From contig NC_081412.1 of the NCBI RefSeq assembly GCF_030272615.1, forward strand, positions 542,826,335 to 542,890,334: a DNA stretch of 64,000 nucleotides. Reading direction: 5' to 3'. This DNA is from Cryptomeria japonica. Its lineage: Eukaryota; Streptophyta; Pinopsida; Cupressales; Cupressaceae. The translations under genes were made by a program, and so were the position numbers. Position 1 is the first letter of the stretch. Each line of letters begins with the position of its first letter. A model generated the notes under the pieces. That model was not told the origin of the DNA. It saw only the letters and a program-made list of their open reading frames with translations, and did not search any database. This document shows, in pieces, positions 20,593 to 31,187 of the stretch.

Positions 20593-23472
20593 AGAATATT
20601 TCTTCTTAGCATCATTAAGCTTTTCACTGAAAAATGCAACAGGTCTATTATCCTGACTCAAAACAGCACCAATAGCAATATTACTTGCATCACACTCTAA
20701 GGTAAACAATTTATCAAAGCTAGGTAGAATCAACACTGGTTGAGTAGCAACTCTGACTTTCAGTAACTCAAATCCCCTGTTGGCTGCTTCTGTCCACTGA
20801 AATTTCACTTTCACACCACCCTTAATGGTTTCCAACATAGGTGCACATATTTCACTGAAACCTCTAATAAATTTTCTATAAAATTGAGCAAGTCCATGAA
20901 AACTCTTGACATCACTAGCATTCTTAGGGGTTGGCCAATTAACTATGGCTTCTACCTTATCTGGATCCATCTTCAAATCACCCCCTGACACAACAAAACC
21001 CAAATAGACCAGTTCTTGCTTGAGGAAATCACATTTTTCTAGGTTGATAGTAAGTTGTTCATCATTCAATCTTTGTAAGACAATCTGCAAATGTTGGAGG
21101 TGTTCTTCCTTAGTTTTACTGAAAATCAAGATGTCATCAAGGTACACAACTACAAATCTGCCTATAAAGTCATGTAACACCTCATTCATCAATCTCATAA
21201 ATGTACTGGGTGCATTTGTTAACCCAAATGGCATGACTAGCCATTCATATAACCCCTCATTTGTCTTGAAAGCTGTTTTCCACTCATCCCCCTCTTTGAT
21301 GCGGATTTGATGATATCCACTTTTTAGATCTATCTTGCTGAAGTATTTTTCTCCCCCTAAACAATCCATAAGATCTTCTATCCTAGGAATGGGGAATCTA
21401 TACCGGATTGTGATCTTGTTTATTGCTCTTGAATCTGTACAAAGTCTCCAAGCCCCACCTTTCTTAGGTGCTAACACTGTGGGTACTGCACAAGGACTAA
21501 TACTTTTTCTAATCAATCCTTGGTCTAAGAGCTCTTGAATTTGTCTTGCCACTTCTTGATTTTGTTCAGGTGTCATTTTGTAAGCAGCTTTGTTTGGCAA
21601 GGATGCACCTGCGATGAAATCTATCTGGTGGCTAATGGCTCTCTGAGGAGGTAGAGAGGTTGGTTGACCATCATTAACAATTGACTTAAACTGATCTAGA
21701 AGTTGCTGCACCTCATATGGGATTTCTACCTTCTTTTCTTTCTTTTCATCAACTGGTTTACTCACCAATGCAAAACCTATGCCATCGCCTTCTTCTAAGG
21801 TATGAATGAACTCCTTTTCACCAACTAACAAGGTTTTGGGAACTTGTGGTTTGCTGCCCTCACTATCTTCATTAAGGCACTGAATTTTATAGTTGATACC
21901 ATTCTTGAAAAATGAATATGAGTTCTTTTCTCCATCATATTGTGCTTTCCTGTCAAATTGCCAAGGTCTTCCTAAAAGCAAATGACAAGCATCCATAGGT
22001 AGTATATCACACAAAATCTTATCTTGGTACTCACCTATGTTAAACTCTACCCATGTTTGTTCACTCACTAATACATGTTGCCCTTTTTCCAACCATGTGA
22101 CCTTGTAGGGCTCATTGTGTTGTATCCTAGGTAGTTTGAGTTTTGTAGCAGCTTCTTCTGATATAATGTTATCAGTTGATCCTGAGTCAATGATAACTTT
22201 ACACACCTTTCCTTGGATCTTACATTTGATCCTAAAAAGAGCTTTCCTTTGAGACATATCTTTCTGAGGTGGTTCTTTCATGAGGATCCTCCTGATCATG
22301 AGGTTTTCCCCTTCTTCTGATGGTAGACACCTTTGATTTGGTGTGGTTTCCTCTTGCACAAAATGGACTCTCTTATCACCTCCTTGAGATGAGCTTGGCT
22401 TTTCTGGGCATCTATATGCTGGATGGCCTAGTTTCTGACAGTTGTAACACTTCATTGTGGAGAAGTATGAACCTCTTCCAGGTCCATTAGATCTACCCCT
22501 TCCTGGGTTGCCTGATCCCCTACCCCTATAGTTGGGTCTACTCTGAGAATCCCCGCTTTGATCAATAAGCTTAGACTCTCCCTGGGACCTATGATCTGTG
22601 TATCTTCCCCCAAAACTGCCTCTATGACTGCCTCTGTTTCCTCTGCCTCTGCCTCTACCATTATGTTCTTGTTTCTTCTTGTTTCTCTCTTCTACCTTCA
22701 ATGCTAATTGATAACACTTCTGTAATGTGTTGGGACACCATAGGCTTAACTCTTCCTGAATATTCCATCTTAACCCATTGAGATATCTAGCTACTCTGAC
22801 ATTTTCATCTTCTTGTACCTTAGATCTAAGGCTTAGTTTTTGGAATTCTTTAGTGTAACTACTGACATCTAGGTCTTTCTGCCTCAAGTTTTGTCTCTTC
22901 CTATGCAACTGGATTTCATAATCTTCAGGCATGTAGGTGTCTTTGATCTTAGTCACCATTGTCTTCCAGGTGGTTATGGGTTTCTTTCCCTCTTTCACCC
23001 TTTCCTCTTGGATGAATTTCCACCAGGTCAAGGCTGCCCCTCTCATTCTGGATTTGGCTACCTTCACTTTCTGTGCTTCAGTGATGCCATCACATTCAAA
23101 GTGATTCTCTAGACCCTCTATCCACTCCATTAGTGCTTCTGGTTCCATCTTACCACTAAAAAGGGACACTCCATCTAGGGCCTTTCCAGTCAAAGCTTTC
23201 AAAGCTTGTAAAAAGGTTTCTTGTTCTTTATCCAAGATTGGATCTGGTTCTGGGACTTCTTCCTCTAAGGTTTCCTTCTTATCTTCAGCACTTACTATTC
23301 TCTCACTGACTTCTTCGGTCTTGACTTCTACTTGGTTCAACTTTCTTTCAAGTTGTTGTAATCTTTCCCTAAGGAGTCTATTTTCTTCACCCTGATCCTC
23401 CATCCTCTTTGCTAACTCTGCATTGGTCACCATGTTGTCGGTGTTGTCTCCCACTGACTCACTACCAGACAT
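20563..23472 (-). CDS. gag-pol: Gag-protease-RT polyprotein, truncated in RNase H (969 aa)
   Basis: A long intact frame starts MSGSESVGDN, 28 bases after the primer site. A coiled-coil-like Glu/Lys-rich start (~20-70) is followed by the capsid-like region (~110-265) and an Arg/Gly-rich linker with a CCHC knuckle (CYNCQKLGHPAYRC, ~345). The protease active site VIIDSGSTDNII is at ~430 with LLLGRPWQFDRKAQYDG after it. RT (~640-830) has FPIPRIEDLMD, DLKSGYHQIRI and the catalytic YLDDILIF at ~777. RNase H begins ECDASNIAIGAVLSQ (~927) and breaks at SSYDHEM, where the inverted integrase fragment is joined. PR and RT look functional; the element lacks complete RNase H and in-frame integrase. Confidence 0.92.
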   Translation of the reverse strand: MSGSESVGDNTDNMVTNAELAKRMEDQGEENRLLRERLQQLERKLNQVEVKTEEVSERIVSAEDKKETLEEEVPEPDPILDKEQETFLQALKALTGKALDGVSLFSGKMEPEALMEWIEGLENHFECDGITEAQKVKVAKSRMRGAALTWWKFIQEERVKEGKKPITTWKTMVTKIKDTYMPEDYEIQLHRKRQNLRQKDLDVSSYTKEFQKLSLRSKVQEDENVRVARYLNGLRWNIQEELSLWCPNTLQKCYQLALKVEERNKKKQEHNGRGRGRGNRGSHRGSFGGRYTDHRSQGESKLIDQSGDSQSRPNYRGRGSGNPGRGRSNGPGRGSYFSTMKCYNCQKLGHPAYRCPEKPSSSQGGDKRVHFVQEETTPNQRCLPSEEGENLMIRRILMKEPPQKDMSQRKALFRIKCKIQGKVCKVIIDSGSTDNIISEEAATKLKLPRIQHNEPYKVTWLEKGQHVLVSEQTWVEFNIGEYQDKILCDILPMDACHLLLGRPWQFDRKAQYDGEKNSYSFFKNGINYKIQCLNEDSEGSKPQVPKTLLVGEKEFIHTLEEGDGIGFALVSKPVDEKKEKKVEIPYEVQQLLDQFKSIVNDGQPTSLPPQRAISHQIDFIAGASLPNKAAYKMTPEQNQEVARQIQELLDQGLIRKSISPCAVPTVLAPKKGGAWRLCTDSRAINKITIRYRFPIPRIEDLMDCLGGEKYFSKIDLKSGYHQIRIKEGDEWKTAFKTNEGLYEWLVMPFGLTNAPSTFMRLMNEVLHDFIGRFVVVYLDDILIFSKTKEEHLQHLQIVLQRLNDEQLTINLEKCDFLKQELVYLGFVVSGGDLKMDPDKVEAIVNWPTPKNASDVKSFHGLAQFYRKFIRGFSEICAPMLETIKGGVKVKFQWTEAANRGFELLKVRVATQPVLILPSFDKLFTLECDASNIAIGAVLSQDNRPVAFFSEKLNDAKKKYSSYDHEMSFL

Positions 23473-23499
23473 ATGCTAATCTCTCAACCCAAATCTGAA

Positions 23500-23514
23500 T
23501 TGGCTCTGATACCA
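23500..23514 (-). other. Primer-binding site for initiator tRNA-Met
   Basis: The minus strand reads TGGTATCAGAGCCAA, three bases inside the 5' LTR. It is the common plant tRNA-iMet primer site. Confidence 0.88.
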
Positions 23515-23517
23515 CTA

Positions 23518-26129
23518 TGATGAGGAGGTAGATAGGACTTAGTCTTTTCAAGTTTTAGTGGGCTTTGTTCAATTAGCTTTCCATTCAATCTCTAGGAGCA
23601 AATGGCATTCTCCTAAACCTTTCTCCTGTCTCCTCCTCTTTGTTCAACACAGCTTGCACCCTATTATACTGCACATCACTCCTCCTTACCTTCCAAGCTA
23701 GAGCATTCAAGTCTGAAATGAGGTCCTCTTGTGTGTCACTAAAAACAAACAAGTTTGGTTGTCCAACTGGCTGGATCTCCTCTCTTCCAGGAATGGGCAA
23801 CTGTTGAAGAACCATGATTTATGAATCTTTTCTTGCATCTATCAATGTTTCAGGCATGTTGATGTGTTTGATGGTCTACTAAACAGGTTGGCGAAGTCTG
23901 ATTGACTGTCCTTCGCTTGCAGGAGTGAAACTACCCAATTTTGGATACAAGAGTGTTGAGTAACTCAAAGCATTACTAGGTTCTAAAAGTCAATTTTGAT
24001 CAAATGTTGAAATGTATTGCTGATGAGCCCATAGAAGGTTGTCTCTGGTCATCACTTGTCAACTTTGATGGTTTGAAACAAACTACAACTCTTCCCTCCT
24101 TACCGATTTCACCAATTTGCCAAATCAACCTTAAAAAGGCTACTAGAATTAGCCCTAGTTGCTAGTGAAATTTGCTCACCCTGTTAAATCTGCTCAATTT
24201 CATGACAAATCCTTTTAGGAATGGTCTAATTATAATGCAACCTCAAAGATTTTTGCTATGGCAAGTACTGTACGGACTGTTTTAGTGCTGTCCCACAAAA
24301 TGTGCAATTTTCAAGGGTTTTTGAGGTTTCTAGTGAGGGTTTGCAATTTACAAGTCTTCCTCATGATAATAGACCAATTTAAATGTTTCAAACCTGGCTT
24401 CCACATATACCAAACACTCCCAAGGACTTAAACCTCATCTTCTAATATTGACATTTTATCAAATAGTTATCATACTGTTGCATTTTCTCAGAAATAACAG
24501 TCCAAAAACAGGGACAGCGATGTTTTCAAGGTTTTATATGCTTTGTTTAACGTTAATAACGTAAGTACAATGAAAATATATCACATATGAATGCAATAAT
24601 GCCTTGACAATAGTTGGAGTAACCTGCAAGCAAGTATGAAAGGGTTTTTTTTATGACTGTTGGTCTCTTATCTGCCTTACTGCACTTTCACAGTCTTAGA
24701 AACTGTGACAACTTTAATCTCTCTGTTTGACCTGTTTATTCATGCTGTCCTTGGCCTGCAAGAAGGTATAAATGGCATGATAAAATAGTGCACATAACCT
24801 CTTCAAAGATCTTAATGAGTTGAGTACTTAAAGGATGACATAAATCATAAAAACATTATGTGACTGTGACAAAGAATACACTGTTTTTAGGATCCTTATT
24901 TAGGTCCATTACAACAATAACCATAGAACATTAGTTACTTGAGAATCAAATACTTTCAAAACACTTCTCAAGATTACAAAATAAATTTCCAATCATTCCA
25001 TTTGTTCCAAATGAATGTTGGCAATGGAATTTCTAGAAACAGTTAGCAGGAAAACAGTGACTCACTGTTTTGAATCAGATTTTCATATGGATCTTCACAT
25101 CCACCTAGGTCATGAAAGGACAAGAATGGTAAGTTCACTTTGTCATTTTCAACTTAAACACTTTTCAATATATCAATGTACAATGCTATGAGAGCAAGGT
25201 ACAATACACAACTTTTAAAGAGAACCCAAGCCAAGTTGTTGCCTTCACACACTTGCCATGGGCTTACCAAGTCTTATGCATTGCTAGAAAAAGAAAATAG
25301 AAGTATGGTACAGAATGTACAGGTGATCCAACAAGTTCCCTCGAAGCCATGGATGAATAAACTTCAAGGAAACTGATTGGACCATAGAGGAACCTCCATT
25401 GAGAACTCAAACCAATGCCTTAACACAACCACTCCAAGCAAAAAGTATTCAAATACCAATGAAACTCAAATACAACTACTTAAAGCATTAAATGATGTTC
25501 ATACACAAAGAGAAACAGTACCAGTACAGCCTGTTTATGGCATGGTACGGACTGTACTTCACAAAGTGCAGAAAACTAATTGAAACCTCACAAAAACAAG
25601 AGCAAAAGAGTGTTTTTTTTCACTTTTTCCAATAAGACCAACCCATACAATGATGGGAACATGGTTTTTATACATGTTCCATCTCATTAAAGCCCTTGTA
25701 CGGACAGGTATAGGCTGGAACTAACCAAAACCACCAAAAACCCCTTTTTTGACAACTTTTGACAACTTTTTGACAACTTTTGTTGCTCAAAAATTGCATT
25801 TTGACTTCCGGTGACTTGGCACTCAATATAATGACTCAAAATCATTTGGAAACACTAAATAAACATGCTCCAATGCCTTTCAAGGCTTTGAAACAACAAA
25901 AATGCAAAAATGCTCATTTTGACCCAAATTTGACAATTTTTGGCCTAGTGAGCAAAAAATCAAAAATCTTGGAAACTCTTCAACAAAATGAGTTCCAAAC
26001 CTTATTAAACCACTAGAAAAACCTATTAAACCTACTAGAAGCATAAAATAAACACACATGCTTAATATGCAACAAAATTTTATACCTGATGGGTTTTGAG
26101 CACTCAAGTGCTCAGGTGCTCCTGCACCA
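23518..26129 (-). repeat. 5' LTR of the chromovirus-like element
   Basis: 2612 bp, starting TGATGAGGAGG on the plus strand and ending GCACCA. It carries the promoter of the element on the minus strand; I could not place a TATA box with confidence. Confidence 0.92.
23585..23815 (-). CDS. Small ORF inside the LTR (76 aa), right copy
   Basis: Same peptide as 16917-17147 with Met in place of Ile near the C-terminus (RMPFAPRD). In this 5' LTR it lies about 110 bases upstream of the gag ATG on the same strand and in the likely transcribed R/U5 part. It could be an upstream ORF. Function unknown. Confidence 0.35.
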   Translation of the reverse strand: MVLQQLPIPGREEIQPVGQPNLFVFSDTQEDLISDLNALAWKVRRSDVQYNRVQAVLNKEEETGERFRRMPFAPRD

Positions 26130-26134
26130 CTCGC

Positions 26135-29100
26135 GTCTTACTTCCCCCATCATTGTCTTTGTCTATTCTGAGCCCTAATTATCTTCCTTGAGTTCTATCT
26201 CATCTCTCTCCCCCTCACACTTCTCTATTTTTTGATTCTCTCACCCTTTTCTCCTTCTTGTTCTCTCTCTACCTCATGTCTCTCACCCTCTCCTCCTCTC
26301 TCTCTCTCTCTCTCTCTCTCACAACACACACACACACACACACACACATTATCCTATCCTATTCTCACCCTCTCCCCCTTCTCTATCTTTCTCTCCCCCT
26401 CCCTTTCCCTCTCCCCCCTCTCCCTCCCCCTTTCGTTATCTTAATTCTCTCTTTCTCTCCCTCTCTCTCCCTCTCCCTCTCTTTATCCTATTCTCCCCAT
26501 CTCCGCCCTCCCTCTCCCTTCCTCTCTCCCTCTCCCCCTCTCCTTTTCCCAATATCCCTCTCTCTCCCTCTCCCCCTCTCCTTTCCCAAATCTCCCTCTC
26601 TCCCTCCCCCTCTCCTTCTCTCCCTCTCCTTTTCCCAATCTCCCTCTCTCTCCCTCTCTCTCTCCCCCTCTCCTTTTCCCAATCTCCCTCTCTCTCCCCT
26701 CCCTCCCTCCCTCTCTCCCTCTCCCTTCCTCTCTCCCTCTCCCCCTCACCTTTTCCCAATCTCCCCCTCTCTCCCTCTCCCCCTCTCCTTTCCCAAATCT
26801 CCCTCTCTCCCTCCCCCTCTCCTTCTCTCCCTCTCTCCCTCTCCTTTTCCCAATCTCCCTCTCTCTCCCTCTCTCTCTCTCTCCCTCCCCCTCTCCTTCT
26901 CTCCTTCTCTCCCTCTCCCCCTCTCCTTTCCCAAATCTCTCTTTTTCCCAATGTCCCTCTCTCTCCCTCTCCCTCCCCCTCTCCTTTTCCCAATCTTGCT
27001 CTCTCCCTCTCCCTATCTCCCTCCCCCTCTCCTTCTCTCCCTCTCTCCCTCTCCCCCTCTCCTTTTCCCAATCTCCCTCTCTCTCCCTCTCCCCCTCTCC
27101 TTTCCCCAATCTCCCTCTCTCCCTCCCCCTCTCCTTCTCTCCCTCTCTCCCTCTCCCCCTCTCCCCCTCTCCCCCTCTCCTTTTCCCAATCTCCCTCTCT
27201 CTCCCTCTCCCCCTCTCCTTTCCCAAATCTCCCTCTCTCTCCCTCTCCCTCTCCCTTCCTCTCTACCTCCCCCTCTCCTTCTCTCCCTCTCCCCCTCTCC
27301 TTTCCCAAATCTCTCTTTTTCCCAATGTACCTCTCTCCCCCTCTCCCTCCCCCTCTCCTTTTCCCAATCTCTCTCTCTCCCTCTCCCTCTCTCCCTCCCC
27401 CTCTCCTTCTCTCCCTCTCCCCCTCTCCTTTTCCCAATCTCCCTCTCTCTCCCTCTACCCCTCTCCTTTCCCCAATCTCCCTCTCTCCCTCCCCCTCTCC
27501 TTCTCTCCCTCTCTCCCTCTCTCCCTCTCCCCCTCTCCTTTTCTCAATCTCCCTCTCTCTCCCTCTCCCCCTCTCCTTTCCCCAACCTCCCTCTCTCCCT
27601 CCCCCTCTCCTTCTCTCCCTCTCTCCCTCTCCCCCTCTTCTTTTCCCAATCTCCCTCTCTCTCCCTCTCCCCCTCTCCTTTCTCCAATCTCCCTCTCTCC
27701 CTCCCCCTCTCCTTCTCTCCCTCTCTTCCTCTCCTTTTCCCAATCTCCCTTTCTCCCTCTCCCTCTCCTTTCATCTCTCCCTCCCCCTCTCCTTCTCTCC
27801 CTCCCTCTCCCTCCCTCTCTTCATCTCCCCCTCTCCTTTTCCCAATCTTGCTTTCTCTCCCTCTCCCCCTCTCCTTTCCCCAATCTCACTTTTTCCCAAT
27901 CTCCCTCTCTCTCCCTCTCCCTCCCCCTCTCCTTTTCCCAATCTATCTATCTCCCTCTCCCTCTCTCCCCCCCCCTCTCCTTCTCCCCCTCTCAATCTCC
28001 CTCTCTCTCCCTCTCCGTCCCTCTCCTTTCCCCAATCTCCCTTTTCCCAATCTCCCTCTCTCTCCCTCTCCTCCTCTCCTTTCCCCAATCTCCCTCTCTC
28101 CCTCCCCCTCTCCTTGTCTTCCTCTCTCCCTCTCCCCCTCTCCTTTTCCCAATCTCCCTCTCTCTCCCTCTCCCCCTCTCCTTTCCCCAATCTCCCCCTC
28201 TCCCTCCCCCTCTCCTTCTCTCCCTCTCTCCCTCTCTCCCTCTCCCCCTCTCCTTTTCCTAATCTCCCTCTCTCTCCCTCTCCCCCTCTCCTTTTCCCAA
28301 ACTCGCTTTCTCTCCCTCTCCCCCTCTCCTTTCCCTAATCTCTCCTTTTCCCAATCTCCCTCTCTCTCCCTCTCCCTCCCCCTCTCCTTTTCCCAATCTA
28401 TCTATCTCCCTCTCCCTCTCCCCCTCTCAATCCCCCTCTCTCTCCCTCTCCCTCCCTCTCCTTTCCCCAATCTCCCTTTTCCCAATATCCCTCTCTCTCC
28501 CTCTCCCCCTCTCCTTTCTCCAATCTCCCTCTCTCCCTCCCCCTCTCCTTCTCTCCCTCTCTCTCTCTCTCCCTCTCCCCCTCTCCTTTTCCCAATCTCC
28601 CTCTCTCTCCGTCTCCCCCTCTCCTTTCCCCAATCTCCCTCTCTCCCTCCCCCTCTCCCTCTCTCCCTCTCTCCCTCTCTCCCTCTCCCCCTCTCCTTTT
28701 CCCAATCTCCCTCTCTCCCCCTCTCCCCCTCTCCTTTTCCCAATCTTGCTTTCTCTCCCTCTCCCCCCCTCCTTTCCCCAATCTCTCCTTTTCCCAATCT
28801 CCCTCTCTCTCCCTCTCCCTCCCCCTCTCCTTTTCCCAATCTATCTATCTCCCTCTCCCTCTCCCCCTCCCCCTCTCCTTCTCTCCCTCTCTCCCTCTCC
28901 CTCTCCCCCTCTCAATCTCCCTCTCTCTCCCTCTCCGTCCCTCTCCTTTCCCCAATCTCCCTTTTCCCAATCTCCCTCTCTCTCCCTCTCCCCCTCTCCT
29001 TTCCCCAATCTCCCTCTCTCCCTCCCCCTCTCCTTCTATCCCTCTCTCCCTCTCTCCCTCTCCCCCTCTCCTTTTCCAAATCTACCTCTCTGTCCCTCTC

Positions 29101-30720
29101 CCCCTCTCCTTTCATCAATCTCCCTCTCTCCCTCCCCCTCTCCTTCTCTTCCTCTCTTCCTCTCTCCCTCTCCCCCTCTCCTTTTCCCAATCTCCCTCTC
29201 TCTCCCTCTCCCCCTCTCCTTTCCCCAATCTCCTTCTCTCCCTCCCCCTCTCCTTCTCTCCCTCTCCTTTCCCAAATCTCTCTTTTTCCCAATGTCCCTC
29301 TCTCTCCCTCTCCCTCCCCCTCTCCTTTTCCCAATCTCGCTCTCTCCCTCTCCCTCTCTCCCTCCCCCTCTCCTTCTCTCCCTCTCTCCTTCTCTCCCTC
29401 TCCCCCTCTCCTTTCCCCAATCTCCCTCTCTCTCCCTCTCCCCCTCTCCTTTCCCCAATCTCCCTCTCTCCCTCCCCTTCTCCTTCTCTCCCTCTCTCCC
29501 TCTCCCCCTCTCCTTTCCCCAATCTCCCCCTCTCTCCCTCTCCCCCTCTCCTTTCCCCAATCTCCCTCTCTCCCTCCTCCTCTCCTTCTCTCCCTCTCTC
29601 CCTCTCCTTTTGCCAATCTCCCTCTCCCTTCCTCTCCCTCTCCCTTCCTCTCTCCCTCCCCCTCTCCTTCTCTCCCTCTCCCCCTCTCCTTTCCCAAATC
29701 TCTCTTTTTCCCAATGTCCCTCTCTCTCCCTCTCCCTCCCCCTCTTCTCCTTTTCCCAATCTCACTCTCTCCCTTTCCCTCTCTCCCTCCCTCTCTCCTT
29801 CTCTCCCTCTCTCCTTCTCTCCCTCTCCCCCTCTCCTTTTCCCAATCTCCCTCTCTCTCCCTCTTCCCTTCTCCTTTCCCCAATCTCCCTCTCTCCCTCC
29901 CCCTCTTCCTCCCCCTCTCCTTCTCTCCCTCTCTCCCTCTCCTTTTCCCAATCTCCCTCTCTCCCTCTCCCTCCCCCTTCCTCTCTCCCTCCCCCTCTCC
30001 TTCTCTCCCTCCCTCTCCCTCCCTCTCTTCATCTCCCCCTCTCCTTTTCCCAATCTCCCTCTCTCCCTCCCCCTCTCCTTCTTTCCCTCTCTCCCTCTCT
30101 CCCTCTCCCCCTCTCCTTTTCTCAATCTCCCTCTCTCTCCCTCTCCCCCTCTCCTGTCCCCAATCTCCCTCTCTCCCTCTTTCCCTCCCCCTCTCCTTTT
30201 CCCAATCTCCCTCTCTCTCCCTCTCCGCCTCTCCTTTCCCTAATCTTACTCTCTACCTCCCCCTCTCCTTCTCTCCCTCTCTCCCTCTCTCCCTCTCCCC
30301 CTCTCCTTTTCCCAATCTCCCTCTCTCTCCCTCTCCCCCTCTCCTTTCCCCAATCTCCCTCTCTCCCTCCCCCTCTCATTCTCTCGTTCTCTCCCTCTCT
30401 CCCTCTCCCCCTCTCCTTTTCCCAATCTCCCTCTCTCTCCCTCTCCCCCTCTCCTTTTCCCATTCTCCCTCTCTCCCTCCCCCTCTCCTTCTCTCCCTCT
30501 GTCCCTCTCCTTTTCCCAATCTCCCTCTCTCCCTCTCCCTCTCCCTTCCTCTCTCCCTCCCCCTCTCCTTCTCTTCCTCCCTCTCCCTCCATCTCCTTTC
30601 CCCAATCTCCCTCTCCCCCTCCCCCTCTCCTTCTCTCCCTCTCTCCCTATCCTTTTCCCAATCTCCCTCTCTCTCCCTCTCCCTCTCCCTTCCTCTCTCC
30701 CTGTCCCCCTCTCCTTTTCC
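26135..30720. repeat. 4.6-kb homopyrimidine minisatellite array
   Basis: From about 26200 the plus strand is almost only C and T, built from CCCTCTCC-type units. A recurring anchor CCTTTTCCCAATCTCCCTCT (variant CTTTCCCCAATCT) appears at variable spacing of roughly 40-110 bases. A (CA)n run lies at ~26325-26348. The lack of purines leaves many frames open on both strands, including one of 1491 codons made of Ser, Pro and Leu and mirror frames of Gly, Glu and Arg. I treat all of them as artefacts of composition. The array sits in the DNA transposon between palindrome clusters. Confidence 0.92.
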
Positions 30721-30792
30721 TAGTTCTACATAGCCCATATGGGTAGAACTAAGGCCAAAACTTCTAGTTCTACATAACCCGTACGGGTTATG
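30721..30792. repeat. Palindromes bordering the pyrimidine array
   Basis: CCCATATGGG (30734-30743) sits between AGTTCTA and TAGAACT arms. The perfect 20-bp palindrome CATAACCCGTACGGGTTATG is at 30773-30792. They share core and flanking words with the clusters at 16550-16661 and 39800-40050, which shows the array lies inside the transposon's left subterminal region. Confidence 0.85.
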
Positions 30793-31187
30793 AGAAATTG
30801 TGAACGTTGATATATAGGTACGATTTGAAAATTGTTATATATTTTAGTCCCAACGGCCTAAAAAATAGTATTGCAAGTTGTTTGAAGGCCCCACTGCTTT
30901 TGTACATGATTTTCTGGGACAGTAACAGTCAGGTTTTCATATTCTTTTGTCACTTTTGCTTTGGAATGATTGATTTTTATGTTATTTTATAATTTTTACT
31001 TTAGATAATAACAAAATCATGATCATTTGTTGTTTTTTTGCTTTGATTATGATTTATTTGTCTTGTATTTTAGTTTTTTTTCAAGTTATTTTATTATTGT
31101 TACTTTAGATTATAACAAAATGATGATCATTTCTTGTTTTTTTGCTATTTGATTGTGGATTGTCACCATGATGTAATGTGTAGGACA
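30793..31187 (+). other. Upstream region and likely intron before the transposase
   Basis: AT-rich, with an imperfect direct repeat of about 109-bp period (around 30995-31045 and 31100-31155, containing ATAACAAAATSATGATCATT). The sequence ATGTGTAG just before GACAATGGG has the look of a 3' splice site, so the first visible coding exon may be preceded by an intron. Confidence 0.4.

Larger units (their letters stand above)
16850..26129 (-). mobile_element. Young chromovirus-like Ty3/gypsy element with inverted integrase
   Basis: LTRs of equal length (2612 bp; 16850-19461 and 23518-26129) start TGATGAGGAGG, end GCACCA and are flanked by CTCGC on both sides (16845-16849, 26130-26134). By eye I count about 18 substitutions and no indels between them, about 0.7%, so insertion is recent. 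Primer site, purine tract and gag-RT put the element on the minus strand. The integrase segment (19501-20578) lies on the plus strand, and part of RNase H and the integrase C-terminus are missing. Integrase and RT motifs resemble the CRM-type chromoviruses; no chromodomain remains to confirm it. Confidence 0.9.

Noticed and set aside
26258-30733. 1491-aa Ser/Pro/Leu protein and mirror Gly/Glu/Arg proteins
   Set aside because: Composition artefact of pyrimidine-only repeats; many frames are open at once and none has a domain.
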